Assembly (NCBI RefSeq): GCF_000384475.1
Contig: NZ_ARWB01000001.1
Coordinates: 2,646,176 to 2,710,175 of the forward strand
From: Methylopila sp. M107
GTDB lineage: Bacteria; Pseudomonadota; Alphaproteobacteria; Rhizobiales; Methylopilaceae
Reading direction: 5' to 3'
Length of the DNA: 64,000 bases
Positions 13,491-21,867 of this stretch are shown piece after piece. Within the stretch, counting starts at the first letter, position 1; each line of letters opens with the position of its first letter. The translations under genes and the position numbers were made by a program. The notes below the pieces were generated by a model, which was given only the letters and a program-made list of their open reading frames with translations, made no database searches and was not told the origin of the DNA.

Positions 13491-13916
13491 TTAACCGGGC
13501 GCCGCGGCCAGTCCGTCCTGAGGCGAAAGCACCTCGATGATGCGGCAGTCCCTGACCGCCCCGTGTCCGCATTGACGCACCATGGCGCGGAGCTCGTCGC
13601 GCAGCGCCGCGAGGTCGGCGATCTTGCGCTCGACCTCGGCGAGGTGACCCTTGGCGATCTCGTCGACCGCCTCGCAGGGACGGTCGCGCTGGTCCGCCAG
13701 GTCGAGCAGCGCCCTGACCTGGTCGAGCGAGAACCCGAGGTCCCGCGACCGCCGGATGAAGCTCAGTCGGTTGAGGTGGCCGCGGTCGTAGGCTCGGTAG
13801 TTGCCGGATGTGCGCCGCGGGGCCGCCAGCAGGCCGATGCGCTCGTAGTAGCGGACGGTCTCGACCTTGGTGCCCGTCGCCCGTCCGAGTTCGCCGATCG
13901 CGAAGGTGTCCGACAT
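13491..13916 (-). CDS. MerR-family metal-responsive regulator (ZntR/CadR/PbrR type)
   Basis: A 141-residue transcription activator that distorts a long-spacer promoter when metal binds. The N-terminal winged HTH is clear: FAIGELGRATGTKVETVRYY then ERIGLLAAPRRTSGNYR. A dimer coiled coil follows. Metal-site cysteines lie in RDRPCEAVDEI (the Cys79-like position of ZntR) and in the C-terminal loop QCGHGAVRDCRIIE, which points to Zn, Cd or Pb rather than Cu or Hg. The ATG at 13916 follows GGGGGAG. It is divergent from the P-type ATPase it presumably controls. Confidence 0.9.
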   Translation of the reverse strand: MSDTFAIGELGRATGTKVETVRYYERIGLLAAPRRTSGNYRAYDRGHLNRLSFIRRSRDLGFSLDQVRALLDLADQRDRPCEAVDEIAKGHLAEVERKIADLAALRDELRAMVRQCGHGAVRDCRIIEVLSPQDGLAAAPG

Positions 13917-13933
13917 GCCGATCTCCCCCGGGC

Positions 13934-13966
13934 TTGACCCTCTAGTGGCTACAGGGTCCATATCGT
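13934..13966 (+). promoter_or_regulatory. MerR-type promoter/operator for zntA
   Basis: A -35 TTGACC at 13934-13939 overlaps a 21-bp imperfect dyad, ACCCTCTA ... ACAGGGT (13937-13957), lying before a -10-like ATATCG/TATCGT. The spacer is about 20 bp. Dyads of this form with an over-long spacer are the standard operator of ZntR/CadR/PbrR regulators. Confidence 0.85.
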
Positions 13967-13996
13967 ATGTCACGTCGGAATTGTCGAGGTGACGAG

Positions 13997-16129
13997 ATGG
14001 CCGCTGCGAGCGCCCTGAAGCTCCGCATCGAGGGCATGGACTGCGGGTCATGCGCCGCGAAGATCGAGACCGCGATGCGTCGCCTCCCAGGCGTCGCAGA
14101 GGTCGAGGTCAGCGTCGCCGCGTCCTCGATGTCGATCACGGTCGACGAGGACCGCACCACCCGCGAGGCGATTCGGGCCAAGGTCGATAGCCTTGGGTTC
14201 AAAGCAATCGATCCCGCGGCCGGCCCCGCGGCCGTTCACGATCATACGGCAGCCGAAGCCTCCTGGTGGTCGACCGCGAAGGGCAGGCTCGTTCTCACTT
14301 CGGGCGCGCTGCTCGCCGGGGCCTGGGGCGTCTCTTGGCTCGAACCGCAGTGGGCGGCGTGGCCCTACGTGGTCGCGGCTATCGTCGCGCTCGTTCCCGT
14401 GGCCCGGCGCGCCGTTGCGGGCGCTCTCAACGGCACGCCCTTCAGCATCGAGACCTTGATGGCCGTCGCCGCCATCGGCGCGATCGCGATCGGGGAGGCG
14501 CCGGAGGCGGCGACCGTGGTCTTCCTGTTTGCGGTCGGGGAGTTGCTAGAGGGCGTCGCGGCGAGCCGGGCGCGGGCTGGCGTGAAGGCGCTCGTCGACC
14601 TCATCCCCCGGACCGCCCGGCGCATCCGCGGCGACGAGGTCGAGACGGTCGCGGCCCAGGACCTCGCGGTGGGCGACCTCGTCCTCGTCCGGCCGGGCGA
14701 CCGCATCCCGTCCGACGGGACGGTGGCAGACGGGACCTCCGAGGTGAACGAGGCCCCGATCACAGGCGAGTCCCGGCCCGTTCTGAAGGACCCCGGGTCG
14801 AGCGTCTATGCGGGCAGCGTGAACGCCAACGGCGAACTCCGCGTCACAATCACGAAGGCGGCGGCCGACAACACGATCGCCCGTATCGTCCACATGGTCG
14901 AGGAGGCGCAGGCCTCGAAGGCGCCCACCGCCCGCTTCATCGAGCGCTTCAGCCGCTGGTACACGCCCGCCGCGATGGCGTTCGCGTTGCTCGTGATCCT
15001 TGTTCTGCCCTTGCTCGCGGGTGGCGACTGGCAGACCTGGATCTACCGCGGCCTCGCGGTGCTCCTCATCGCGTGCCCCTGCGCGCTAGTGATTTCGACC
15101 CCGGCGGCGATCGCCTCGGCGCTGGCGGGCGGCGCACGACGGGGCTTGCTCATCAAGGGCGGCGCGGCGCTCGAGACGCTCGGGCGGGTGAAGGCCGTCG
15201 CGTTCGACAAGACCGGAACCCTGACGGAAGGCCGCCCCAGGGTGATCGACATCGTGGCCGTCGACGGGACCGCCGACGAGACCCTCTCGAAGGCTGCCGC
15301 CGTCGAGCGCGGTTCCAGCCATCCGCTCGGGCTCGCCATCCTCGAGGAGGCGCAGTCGAGGGAGCTGGCGATCCCGAACGCGTTCGGTGGGGTCGCGGCG
15401 CCCGGCAAGGGCGTGACTGCGCGCCTGATGTCCGGCTTCGTCACCGTGGGCTCGCCGCGCCAGGCGGTCGAGAAGGGCCTGCTGGCTCCCGAAACCGCAG
15501 CGCGCGTGGCTGAGCTGGAGGACGCCGGCAACACCGTGGTGGCCGTCAGCGAGGGCGCCCGGTTGATCGGGCTGGTGGCGCTGCGGGACACCCTTCGTCC
15601 AGACGCGGCCGCGGGGCTTGAGCGCCTGCGGACACTGGGCCTGCGCACCGTCATGCTGACGGGCGACAACGCGCGCGCCGCCGCCGCGATCGCGGGCGAG
15701 CTGGGCGTCGAGCACCGCGCCGAGCTGATGCCCGCGGCCAAGCTCGAGACCATCGCGCGCCACCTCAAGGACGGGCCGATCGCGATGGTCGGGGACGGCG
15801 TGAACGACGCCCCGGCGCTCGCGGCGGCTTCGGTCGGAGTGGCAATGGGAGGCGGAACCGACGTAGCGCTCGAGACCGCCGACGCGGCCCTCCTCAGGGA
15901 CAGGGTCGGCGGCGTCGCGGAGCTGGTCGTCTTGTCCCGCGCGACGCTGTCGAACATCTGGACCAACGTCGCTCTCGCGCTCGGGCTGAAGGGCGCTTTC
16001 CTTGTCGCGACGCTGGCGGGCGCGACGCCGCTGTGGATGGCGATCCTCGCCGACACCGGGGCGACGGTGCTGGTAACCGCCAACGCGCTGCGACTGCTGC
16101 GATTTGATCCGTCGGGGACGGCAAGATGA
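13997..16129 (+). CDS. zntA: Zn/Cd/Pb-exporting P1B-type ATPase
   Basis: This pump drives divalent soft-metal export from the cytoplasm with ATP. It has 710 residues. An HMA metal-binding domain carries GMDCGSC (Cys16, Cys19). The membrane part has the ion-site motif ACPCALVIS. The actuator has EAPITGES, the phosphorylation site is [10 protein letters not shown], followed by the SSHPLG HP motif and the hinge [15 protein letters not shown]. The CPC plus the late membrane segment with ILADTGATVLVTANALRLL fits the Zn/Cd/Pb (P1B-2) subgroup. The ATG at 13997 follows GAGGTGACGAG; an upstream ATG at 13967 would sit at the transcription start. It is controlled by the divergent MerR-type protein. Confidence 0.93.
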   Translation: MAAASALKLRIEGMDCGSCAAKIETAMRRLPGVAEVEVSVAASSMSITVDEDRTTREAIRAKVDSLGFKAIDPAAGPAAVHDHTAAEASWWSTAKGRLVLTSGALLAGAWGVSWLEPQWAAWPYVVAAIVALVPVARRAVAGALNGTPFSIETLMAVAAIGAIAIGEAPEAATVVFLFAVGELLEGVAASRARAGVKALVDLIPRTARRIRGDEVETVAAQDLAVGDLVLVRPGDRIPSDGTVADGTSEVNEAPITGESRPVLKDPGSSVYAGSVNANGELRVTITKAAADNTIARIVHMVEEAQASKAPTARFIERFSRWYTPAAMAFALLVILVLPLLAGGDWQTWIYRGLAVLLIACPCALVISTPAAIASALAGGARRGLLIKGGAALETLGRVKAVAFDKTGTLTEGRPRVIDIVAVDGTADETLSKAAAVERGSSHPLGLAILEEAQSRELAIPNAFGGVAAPGKGVTARLMSGFVTVGSPRQAVEKGLLAPETAARVAELEDAGNTVVAVSEGARLIGLVALRDTLRPDAAAGLERLRTLGLRTVMLTGDNARAAAAIAGELGVEHRAELMPAAKLETIARHLKDGPIAMVGDGVNDAPALAAASVGVAMGGGTDVALETADAALLRDRVGGVAELVVLSRATLSNIWTNVALALGLKGAFLVATLAGATPLWMAILADTGATVLVTANALRLLRFDPSGTAR

Positions 16130-16372
16130 GCCCTCTGCACTCCGTGCGAACGGAATTTTCTTGGCTAGTTCCGCGGCGTTCGTGGGCTTCAGTAGATCAC
16201 TTACGGCACGGGCGGACTCCGCTTGGCGCCAGAAGCCGACATTGACCGCTTGCCCGAAAGCGGACGCTGGCGGCATGCGACAGAGCCCTCGCGACGCGAT
16301 AACTCTTCCGGTGAGCGCCAAGCTGATACCTACCCCTTGCATGCCGGCGGCGGCGCTGTAGCTGTTGATTGA

Positions 16373-16753
16373 ATGGACACCTCGTCGCCCGCAACGCCGT
16401 CGTCCGTCGCTGAGAACCCTCAGGTCCGGCTCGCCGAGGACCGTACCGTGTTGGCGGCCGAGCGCACGTATGCCTCTTGGCTCCGGACCGGGCTATCGTT
16501 CCTTGCGGTCGGACTTGCGGCTCAGCGGTTCCTGCGGGAGGTGCTGCCTGGCTCTCCGCTGTTCTTTGTGTCGTTCACGCTGATCTTCTGCGCGGTCGTG
16601 TGCTTCGGAGCCGCGGCGTGGCGCGACGCGGAGGTGCGGCGCAGGCTTGGGCGCGCTGAGGTCAGGCTGCTGCCGAGGTTCGTGACGCTGGGATTGCCAG
16701 TGATGCTGCTCGCGATGTCGAGCGTCGCAGCCGCGTTTCTCTGGACGCACTGA
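16373..16753 (+). CDS. DUF202 (YidH-like) membrane protein
   Basis: A 126-residue inner-membrane protein with three predicted helices (about residues 40-60, 65-85 and 103-123). It has the family signature LAEDRTVLAAERTYASWLRTG close to the first helix. Function is unknown for the family. It is preceded by about 240 bp with no gene I can support and is convergent with the sulfite oxidase-like gene. Confidence 0.8.
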   Translation: MDTSSPATPSSVAENPQVRLAEDRTVLAAERTYASWLRTGLSFLAVGLAAQRFLREVLPGSPLFFVSFTLIFCAVVCFGAAAWRDAEVRRRLGRAEVRLLPRFVTLGLPVMLLAMSSVAAAFLWTH

Positions 16754-16758
16754 CCGTC

Positions 16759-17850
16759 TCAGACGACCGTCACGTTCACCCGGTGCCACGACGAGCCGAG
16801 GTAGCCCTTGAAATTCCAGACATCTTCGGGGTCGGAGGGCTGCGTCTGACTCGCGGCGTCCCATGCCCGGACGACGAGTTCGTGGCGCCCCGCCGACAGC
16901 GTCGTCTCGATCTCCCAGAATGTCCACGCGAACGGCGCCGCCTCGTCGTTGGAAAGCTCGGCTTGCCGCCACGTCGAGCCGCCATCCGTGGAGACGTCGA
17001 CACGTCGGATCGCGCGGTCGCATGCGACGGCGTAGCCGCGGATAACGCAGGGGCCCGCATTCAGCGTCGCGCCTTCCGCCGGCTCGCAGATCGCAGAGTT
17101 GAGCGGCATCGCCTCGATCGTGGCGCCGTCGGCGGGGGCCGCGGTCTCCTGGTCGAGGTGCGGTGGGAACAGCTTGTAGTCGTCCGCCTGCATCGGATTG
17201 TCGGACGGCGCGTCCTGCACCGTGATCGAGGCCAGCCACTTGGGACTGCGCACGCCGGCGAAACCCGGCACGACGACGCGGAGCGGCTTGCCGTGCTCCG
17301 CCGCCAGCCGCTCGCCGTTCATATGGGTCGCGAGCAGCGTCTCGGCCGCAAGCGCCTTTTTAAGTTCGATCGAGGCGCCGAAGCGGAAGCGCTCCCCGTC
17401 CTGGTCGATCTCGTCGTGGCATTCGAACGCCACATGAAGGGCGGCGCTTTCGTCCACGCCCGCGGCGCGCAGCACGTCGCCGAGTCCGACCCCGTCCCAG
17501 CGCGCGTTGCCGATCGCGCCCGGCGCCCAGGGGTCGCCGGAGACCGGCCGGTGGCGGTGAAGATCTGCGCGACGGTTGCCGGCGCACTGCATGGTGGCAG
17601 TGACGGAGCGGGGCGGAAACTGCGCGATGAGGTCCGACAACGACAGATCGCGCGGCGTCGCGACGGCGCCGCCGACGGTGAGGCGGTAGCTGTCGGCTTC
17701 GAGATCCGGGATGTCGCCGTGGCTACGGACATAGAAGTCGGCGCGTCCGGTCAGATAGGCCGCACGCAGCCGGTCGAGCCGCGGCTCCGCATTGAACGGG
17801 GCGTCGCTGTGGACGATCTGGCCGGGTTTGCGCTGGGGTGAGGCTGTCAT
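16759..17850 (-). CDS. Sulfite oxidase-family molybdoenzyme, no signal peptide
   Basis: A 363-residue molybdopterin enzyme of the sulfite oxidase family. The Mo-binding domain has TATMQCAGNRRADL (Cys89 as Mo ligand), GAIGNARWDGVGLGDVLRAAGV, and VVVPGFAGVRSPKWLASITV. A C-terminal Ig-like dimerisation domain follows from about residue 250, with GAVATPRD-type strands before it and WNFKGYLGSSWHRV at the end. Unlike the second copy at 19423 it has neither a twin-arginine signal nor a cytochrome partner. Its location in the cell and its electron acceptor are therefore unclear. It may act on sulfite or a related S-oxide. It is transcribed leftward, divergent from the ECF sigma gene. Confidence 0.85.
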   Translation of the reverse strand: MTASPQRKPGQIVHSDAPFNAEPRLDRLRAAYLTGRADFYVRSHGDIPDLEADSYRLTVGGAVATPRDLSLSDLIAQFPPRSVTATMQCAGNRRADLHRHRPVSGDPWAPGAIGNARWDGVGLGDVLRAAGVDESAALHVAFECHDEIDQDGERFRFGASIELKKALAAETLLATHMNGERLAAEHGKPLRVVVPGFAGVRSPKWLASITVQDAPSDNPMQADDYKLFPPHLDQETAAPADGATIEAMPLNSAICEPAEGATLNAGPCVIRGYAVACDRAIRRVDVSTDGGSTWRQAELSNDEAAPFAWTFWEIETTLSAGRHELVVRAWDAASQTQPSDPEDVWNFKGYLGSSWHRVNVTVV

Positions 17851-17988
17851 GTCGCTCCTTGTCGTTGCGATCCAAACGGCCGGACGCCGTCGAATGATCC
17901 GGAGCGATGGCGGATCGTCTCGACTTCCCGCATTGTTGCGACAGGCAGCTCGACCATTTGGGTTCGGCGAGACACCGGAGCCGTCGAT

Positions 17989-18504
17989 CTGCGCGATGTC
18001 GTCGAACAGTGCCTGAAAGAGAGCTGGGGCCGTCTCTACGGCTATGCGCTCAGCCTGTGCGGCGACAGGGACGCCGCGCGCGACCTTTTGCAGAGCTGCG
18101 CCATGAAGGCGCTCGACAACGCCGCGCAGCCCCGCGAAGCCCACGCCGCCCGCGCCTGGCTGTTCGGCATCATGCGCAACGCGTGGATCGACGGGCTGCG
18201 GCGCGACGCGGTGCGGCGGCAGGATCCGCCGGCCGAGCCGATCGGGCCCACGCCCTGGTCCTACGAGGACGCCCGCATCGCCGAGATCACCGTGCGGCAG
18301 GGGCTCGAACGGATCGATCCGGCCCATCGCGAGGTGGTGGAGCTCGTCGACCTTGCGGGTTTCCGCTATGCCGAGGCCGCCGACATCCTTAGCGTTCCGG
18401 TCGGCACGGTGATGAGCCGCCTCTCCCGAGGGCGGCTCGCGCTGCTCGAGGCGATCGAGAGCGGTAACGTCACATCGCTGGAACGGAGCCGAACGAGCCG
18501 ATGA
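17989..18504 (+). CDS. ECF-type RNA polymerase sigma factor, start unresolved
   Basis: A small extracytoplasmic-function sigma factor. Region 2 is visible as LKESWGRLYGYALSLCGDRD, then AARDLLQSCAMKAL and ARAWLFGIMRNAWIDGLRRD. Region 4 is LERIDPAHREVVELVDLAGF then RYAEAADILSVPVGTVMSRL. The frame is open back past 17848, but between there and a TTG at 18088 it has no ATG, GTG or TTG, and 18088 would cut into region 2. I give a CTG at 17989. An ATT at 17956 or a small sequence error is also possible. It overlaps the anti-sigma gene by 4 nt. Confidence 0.75.
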   Translation: MRDVVEQCLKESWGRLYGYALSLCGDRDAARDLLQSCAMKALDNAAQPREAHAARAWLFGIMRNAWIDGLRRDAVRRQDPPAEPIGPTPWSYEDARIAEITVRQGLERIDPAHREVVELVDLAGFRYAEAADILSVPVGTVMSRLSRGRLALLEAIESGNVTSLERSRTSR

Positions 18505-19280
18505 CGACGATCGATTGGGAAACGCTAAACGCCTACGTGGACCGCGAACTTGCGCCGGCGGATGCTGCCCGCGTCGCCGCCGCCGCGGCGCGTGACCCGT
18601 CGATCGCGGCGCGGGTCGCCTCGCTCGCGGCGCTCAAGGCCGGCGCAGCCGCTGTAGCGGCGCCCGACGACGCCCCCGAGATTCCGATCCCTCCGCGCAA
18701 GCCTTATGCGGTCGGATGGCGGCCGATCGCGATTGCGGCGTCCGTCGCGCTACTGGCCGCCGCCGGCGCCGCGACATGGCCGCAACGGCCGCATTTTGAC
18801 GCCGATCCGATCGTTGGGGCCGTCGCGGCGGAGCGGACCTGGCTGACGGGAGCGCAGACCGATGCGCCGGCTGCAGGCGTCAGGGTCGCGGTCGCGGCCG
18901 GGGCGAGCGACAGTCTGCCGGACCTTTCGGCCGCGGACCTTCGGCTCGCTTATCTTGCGGCCGATCCTGCCGCCGACAGACCGAGAGGGCTGTTCGCCGG
19001 CTATGTCGGCCCGAAGGGCTGCCGCCTCGGGCTCTGGATCGGGCCGGGCGAGGAAGCCGAGACCCTGCCGGCCGCGCGCGACGTCGGCGACGTCATGGTG
19101 CGCTCCTGGTCGGCCGACGGCCGGGCCTACGCGCTCATGAGCCGGGGCATGGACGCGCGGCGTCTCGACCGTTTCGCGGCGGTGGTTTCAGAGATTGCGC
19201 GCCGAGGCCGCCGCGTCGACGACGGGCTGCGGCTTGCTCTGCTTGACGCATCCCGGACCGGCGCGGCCTGCGTGGGCTGA
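18501..19280 (+). CDS. Anti-sigma factor
   Basis: A 259-residue protein that probably holds the preceding ECF sigma at the membrane. The N-terminal 55 residues (WETLNAYVDRELAPADAARV) are the anti-sigma helical domain. One membrane helix lies at about residues 75-90 (PIAIAASVALLAAAGAATW), then a periplasmic domain of about 165 residues with GYVGPKGCRLGLWIG and MVRSWSADGRAYALMSRGMD. There is no CHCC zinc motif. The 4-nt overlap with the sigma gene shows co-translation. The signal it senses is unknown; the neighbours suggest sulfite or redox stress (inference). Confidence 0.8.
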   Translation: MTTIDWETLNAYVDRELAPADAARVAAAAARDPSIAARVASLAALKAGAAAVAAPDDAPEIPIPPRKPYAVGWRPIAIAASVALLAAAGAATWPQRPHFDADPIVGAVAAERTWLTGAQTDAPAAGVRVAVAAGASDSLPDLSAADLRLAYLAADPAADRPRGLFAGYVGPKGCRLGLWIGPGEEAETLPAARDVGDVMVRSWSADGRAYALMSRGMDARRLDRFAAVVSEIARRGRRVDDGLRLALLDASRTGAACVG

Positions 19281-19284
19281 CCCC

Positions 19285-19312
19285 GGAATAAAACGACCAG
19301 GCTGTGCGTCTC
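19285..19312 (+). promoter_or_regulatory. Putative ECF sigma promoter of sorAB
   Basis: GGAATA at 19285-19290 and CGTCTC at 19307-19312 are separated by 16 bp, followed by TCC. The same pair occurs at 24915-24942 (minus) and 24988-25014 (plus). It lies 110 bp before the sorA start. A GGAA-type -35 and CGT-type -10 are usual for ECF sigma factors. Confidence 0.6.
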
Positions 19313-19422
19313 TCCTTATCGCGAGGGTTGTGCCTCGCGGCGGCGGCGCGACCGTCGCCGTTTGTCGAAGACGCTGCCGGCCGATGGGCCGACCAGCGCG
19401 ACGCATCCTGGAGAGGACGCCA

Positions 19423-20721
19423 ATGACTTCGAACACCCGAGATGAGGCCGAAACCGCAGCGACGCCCGCCGGTTTCGATCGCCGCGGCTTCCTCACCCGC
19501 GCCGGACTGGCGGGAGCAGGCGCGGTGGTCGTGATGCGACCGGACATCGTGCTGGCGCAGGACGCCAAGCCCGCCGCCGCGGATGCAAAGCCTTCCGAAG
19601 CTCCGAAGCCGGTTGAGCCCGCGCCCTTCGCCTATGAGGGCAAGGACGCCGGCCTGACCGGCCTCGGCGACCGGCCGCTGGTGGCCGAGACGCCGGCCCA
19701 TCTGCTCGATGACGACACCACGCCAGTCTCGAAGTTCTTCATCCGCATGAACGGCCAAATCCCAGATCCGACCACGGACGCGGACGGCTGGAAACTCATG
19801 ATCGACGGCGAGGTCGAGACGCCGCTTGAGCTCTCGCTCAAGGATCTAAAGGAGCGCTTCAGCCCCAAGACCTATCGCATGGTGCTCGAATGCGGCGGCA
19901 ACGGCCGCTCCTTCTTTCAGCCGCCGGCCCGCGGCAACCAGTGGACCAACGGCGGCGCAGGCTGCGCCGAGTGGACCGGCGTGCCGCTCGCCGAGGTTCT
20001 GAAGGTCGCGAAGGTCAAGCCGTCGGCGAAATACACCGCCCACAGCGGCGTCGATCCGCACCTGTCGGGCGACCCGAAGAAGCAGAGCCTTTCGCGGGGC
20101 ATGCCAGTGGCCAAGGCGATGGACGAGCACAATCTCCTCGTCTTCGCCATGAACGGCGAGCCGCTGCCCAACGTCCATGGCGGGCCCCTCCGGCTCGTCG
20201 TGCCAGGCTGGCCGGGCTCGCTGTCGCACAAATGGCTGACCAAGATCACCCTGCGCGACAGGGAGCACGACGGTCAGGGCATGACAGGCCATTCCTACCG
20301 TCTGCCCGAAAAGCCGATGGTGCCGGGCTCCAAGGGCGACGGCGTCGCCTTCCGCATCCTAGAGTCGATGCCGATCCGCGCGGTCACGACGTCGCCCGCG
20401 AACGGCGCGAGGATGCCGGCGGGCGCACATGATCTGAAACTGCGCGGCGCCGCCTGGGGCGGCGACGTCCCCGTCAAGCGCGTCGACGTCACGATCGACG
20501 GCGGCCAAACATGGATCGAGGCCAAGCTTGCGCCAGTGAAGAACCGCTACGACTGGAACCGCTGGACCGCGGAGATCAAGCTGCCATCGGACGGCTATTT
20601 TGAGATTTTCGCGCGGGCGACCGACGCCGAGGGCAAGACCCAGCCGACGCTCGCGACCAACTGGAATCCGCAAGGCTACGGCGGCAACGCCCAGCACCGC
20701 ATCGCGATTTTGGTGGGCTGA
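19423..20721 (+). CDS. sorA: Periplasmic sulfite dehydrogenase, molybdenum subunit (SorA-like)
   Basis: Oxidises sulfite to sulfate in the periplasm and passes electrons to cytochrome c. It has 432 residues. A Tat signal (DRRGFLTRAGLAGAGAVVV) ends at about residue 45. The Mo domain carries MVLECGGNGRSFFQPPARGN (Cys157 as Mo ligand) and WTGVPLAEVLKVAKV. VVPGWPGSLSHKWLTKITLR follows, and the C-terminal dimerisation domain ends in WNPQGYGGNAQHRI. The ATG at 19423 follows GAGAGG. The cytochrome gene begins 4 bp after its stop, as in sorAB operons. A SoxC-like function is less likely because no other sox genes are present. Confidence 0.88.
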   Translation: MTSNTRDEAETAATPAGFDRRGFLTRAGLAGAGAVVVMRPDIVLAQDAKPAAADAKPSEAPKPVEPAPFAYEGKDAGLTGLGDRPLVAETPAHLLDDDTTPVSKFFIRMNGQIPDPTTDADGWKLMIDGEVETPLELSLKDLKERFSPKTYRMVLECGGNGRSFFQPPARGNQWTNGGAGCAEWTGVPLAEVLKVAKVKPSAKYTAHSGVDPHLSGDPKKQSLSRGMPVAKAMDEHNLLVFAMNGEPLPNVHGGPLRLVVPGWPGSLSHKWLTKITLRDREHDGQGMTGHSYRLPEKPMVPGSKGDGVAFRILESMPIRAVTTSPANGARMPAGAHDLKLRGAAWGGDVPVKRVDVTIDGGQTWIEAKLAPVKNRYDWNRWTAEIKLPSDGYFEIFARATDAEGKTQPTLATNWNPQGYGGNAQHRIAILVG

Positions 20722-20725
20722 GCCG

Positions 20726-21088
20726 ATGGCGTATCGAGACTGGATTTTCTCCGCCGTGCTCCTGATCGGCGCGGCGACCCTTCCGGCGACGGCGCAGCAG
20801 CCGGGCGCCGCGCCCGCGGAGGAGAGCGCCGAACAACTCCCCGCGGGGCCTGGCCGCGACGAGGCTTTCGGGATGTGTTCGGCCTGCCATGCCTACCGAT
20901 TGGTCGCCGCGCAAAGCATGAGCCGTGAGCGCTGGGACGACACCATGACGCTGATGACCGAGAAGCACGGCATGCCGAAGCTCGAGAGCGAGGATCGCAA
21001 GCTCATCCTCGACTATCTCGCCAAGACCCATCCGCCCAAGAAGGCGACGGGGACGGGAGGCTTCCAGATCCCGTTCGCGCCGCAATAA
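20726..21088 (+). CDS. sorB: SorB-like cytochrome c subunit
   Basis: A 120-residue secreted c-type cytochrome with a signal peptide (WIFSAVLLIGAATLPATA) and one haem-binding motif CSACH (Cys51, Cys54, His55). Downstream residues MSRERWDDTMTLMTEKHGMP may supply the axial Met. It starts 4 bp after sorA, so it is the electron acceptor of the sulfite dehydrogenase by context and length. Confidence 0.85.
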   Translation: MAYRDWIFSAVLLIGAATLPATAQQPGAAPAEESAEQLPAGPGRDEAFGMCSACHAYRLVAAQSMSRERWDDTMTLMTEKHGMPKLESEDRKLILDYLAKTHPPKKATGTGGFQIPFAPQ

Positions 21089-21096
21089 CGGCTCTC

Positions 21097-21138
21097 GGCA
21101 TCCTGGACGCAGGCGCTTAGCCGCGCGTCCAGGATGCC
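21097..21138 (+). terminator. Hairpin after sorAB
   Basis: Two perfect 14-bp arms (GGCATCCTGGACGC at 21097 and its complement ending at 21138) flank a 14-nt loop. There is no T-run, so it may protect the sorAB message or partly terminate rather than act as a classical terminator. Confidence 0.6.
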
Positions 21139-21181
21139 GTCCCGCGCCGCCTGTCCTTCCAAGCGCTATCGGGAGCAAGCC

Positions 21182-21319
21182 ATGACCGATCCCCAGATTA
21201 CCGAAACCACCGATGACGCGCGGCAGGGCGAAACCAGCAATCACGTGCGATGGGTGCTGTTATTCACCGTGCTCCTGACGATTGTCGGCGTCAGCGTCGT
21301 ATGGTTCACCACGCCCTGA
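21182..21319 (+). CDS. Small single-helix membrane protein
   Basis: A 45-residue protein with an acidic N-terminus (MTDPQITETTDDARQGETSN) and one C-terminal membrane helix (WVLLFTVLLTIVGVSVVWFT). The ATG at 21182 follows GGGAGCAAGCC. It sits between the sor hairpin and the DUF302 gene. The function is unknown; it may be a small subunit tied to the sulfite system. Confidence 0.6.
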   Translation: MTDPQITETTDDARQGETSNHVRWVLLFTVLLTIVGVSVVWFTTP

Positions 21320-21365
21320 AGGCTCGATCGCGGGATCGACGGAAGTCATGCCGAAGAGGATAGTC

Positions 21366-21827
21366 ATGCCGAGGATGATCTTTCTTGCGTCTTTGGTCGC
21401 CGCCGTGGTCGGCGGGACCGCAACCCATGCGGCCGACGCTGGCTCTGCGATGACGAGCGCGTCCAATTTCGCAGCGACGCTCGCCAAGGCGCGAGCCGCC
21501 ATCGAGTCGAAGAAACTGACGGTCTTCGCCGAGATCGATCATTCCCGCGCGGCGGAGAAAGCGGGCCTTTCGTTGCCGCCTACGACGCTTCTCATCTTCG
21601 GCAATCCGAAAGGCGGCACGCCTCTCATGGCCTGCGACCAGGCGATCGGAATCGATCTGCCGCTCAAGGCTCTGATCTGGCAGGACGCCGCTGGCGTCGT
21701 TCGGATCAAGTTTTCGGACCCGGCCTCGATTGCGGCCAGCCATGGGCTTGGCGATTGCGCCAAGGCTGCCGTCGACGCCATGTCCAAGGCCGTAAAGTCG
21801 ATCGCCGCCGAGGCCGTCGCCGGTTGA
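21366..21827 (+). CDS. Secreted DUF302 protein
   Basis: A 153-residue protein with a signal peptide (MPRMIFLASLVAAVVGGTATHA) and a DUF302 domain, shown by TVFAEIDHSRAAEKAGLSLP, LLIFGNPKGGTPLM and DLPLKALIWQD. DUF302 proteins often accompany sulfur, redox or metal genes; their biochemical role is not established. The ATG at 21366 has AAGAGGA at a good distance; one at 21348 is also in frame. It is the last gene of the rightward sor cluster and is convergent with the exporter gene. Confidence 0.8.
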   Translation: MPRMIFLASLVAAVVGGTATHAADAGSAMTSASNFAATLAKARAAIESKKLTVFAEIDHSRAAEKAGLSLPPTTLLIFGNPKGGTPLMACDQAIGIDLPLKALIWQDAAGVVRIKFSDPASIAASHGLGDCAKAAVDAMSKAVKSIAAEAVAG

Positions 21828-21867
21828 CCGCTCCCTGTTGACGGCGCGTCGGCGGCGGGCGCGGGAG

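Noticed and set aside
16104-16361. 85-codon plus-strand frame after zntA
   Set aside because: Overlaps the zntA end and has no motif or ribosome site.
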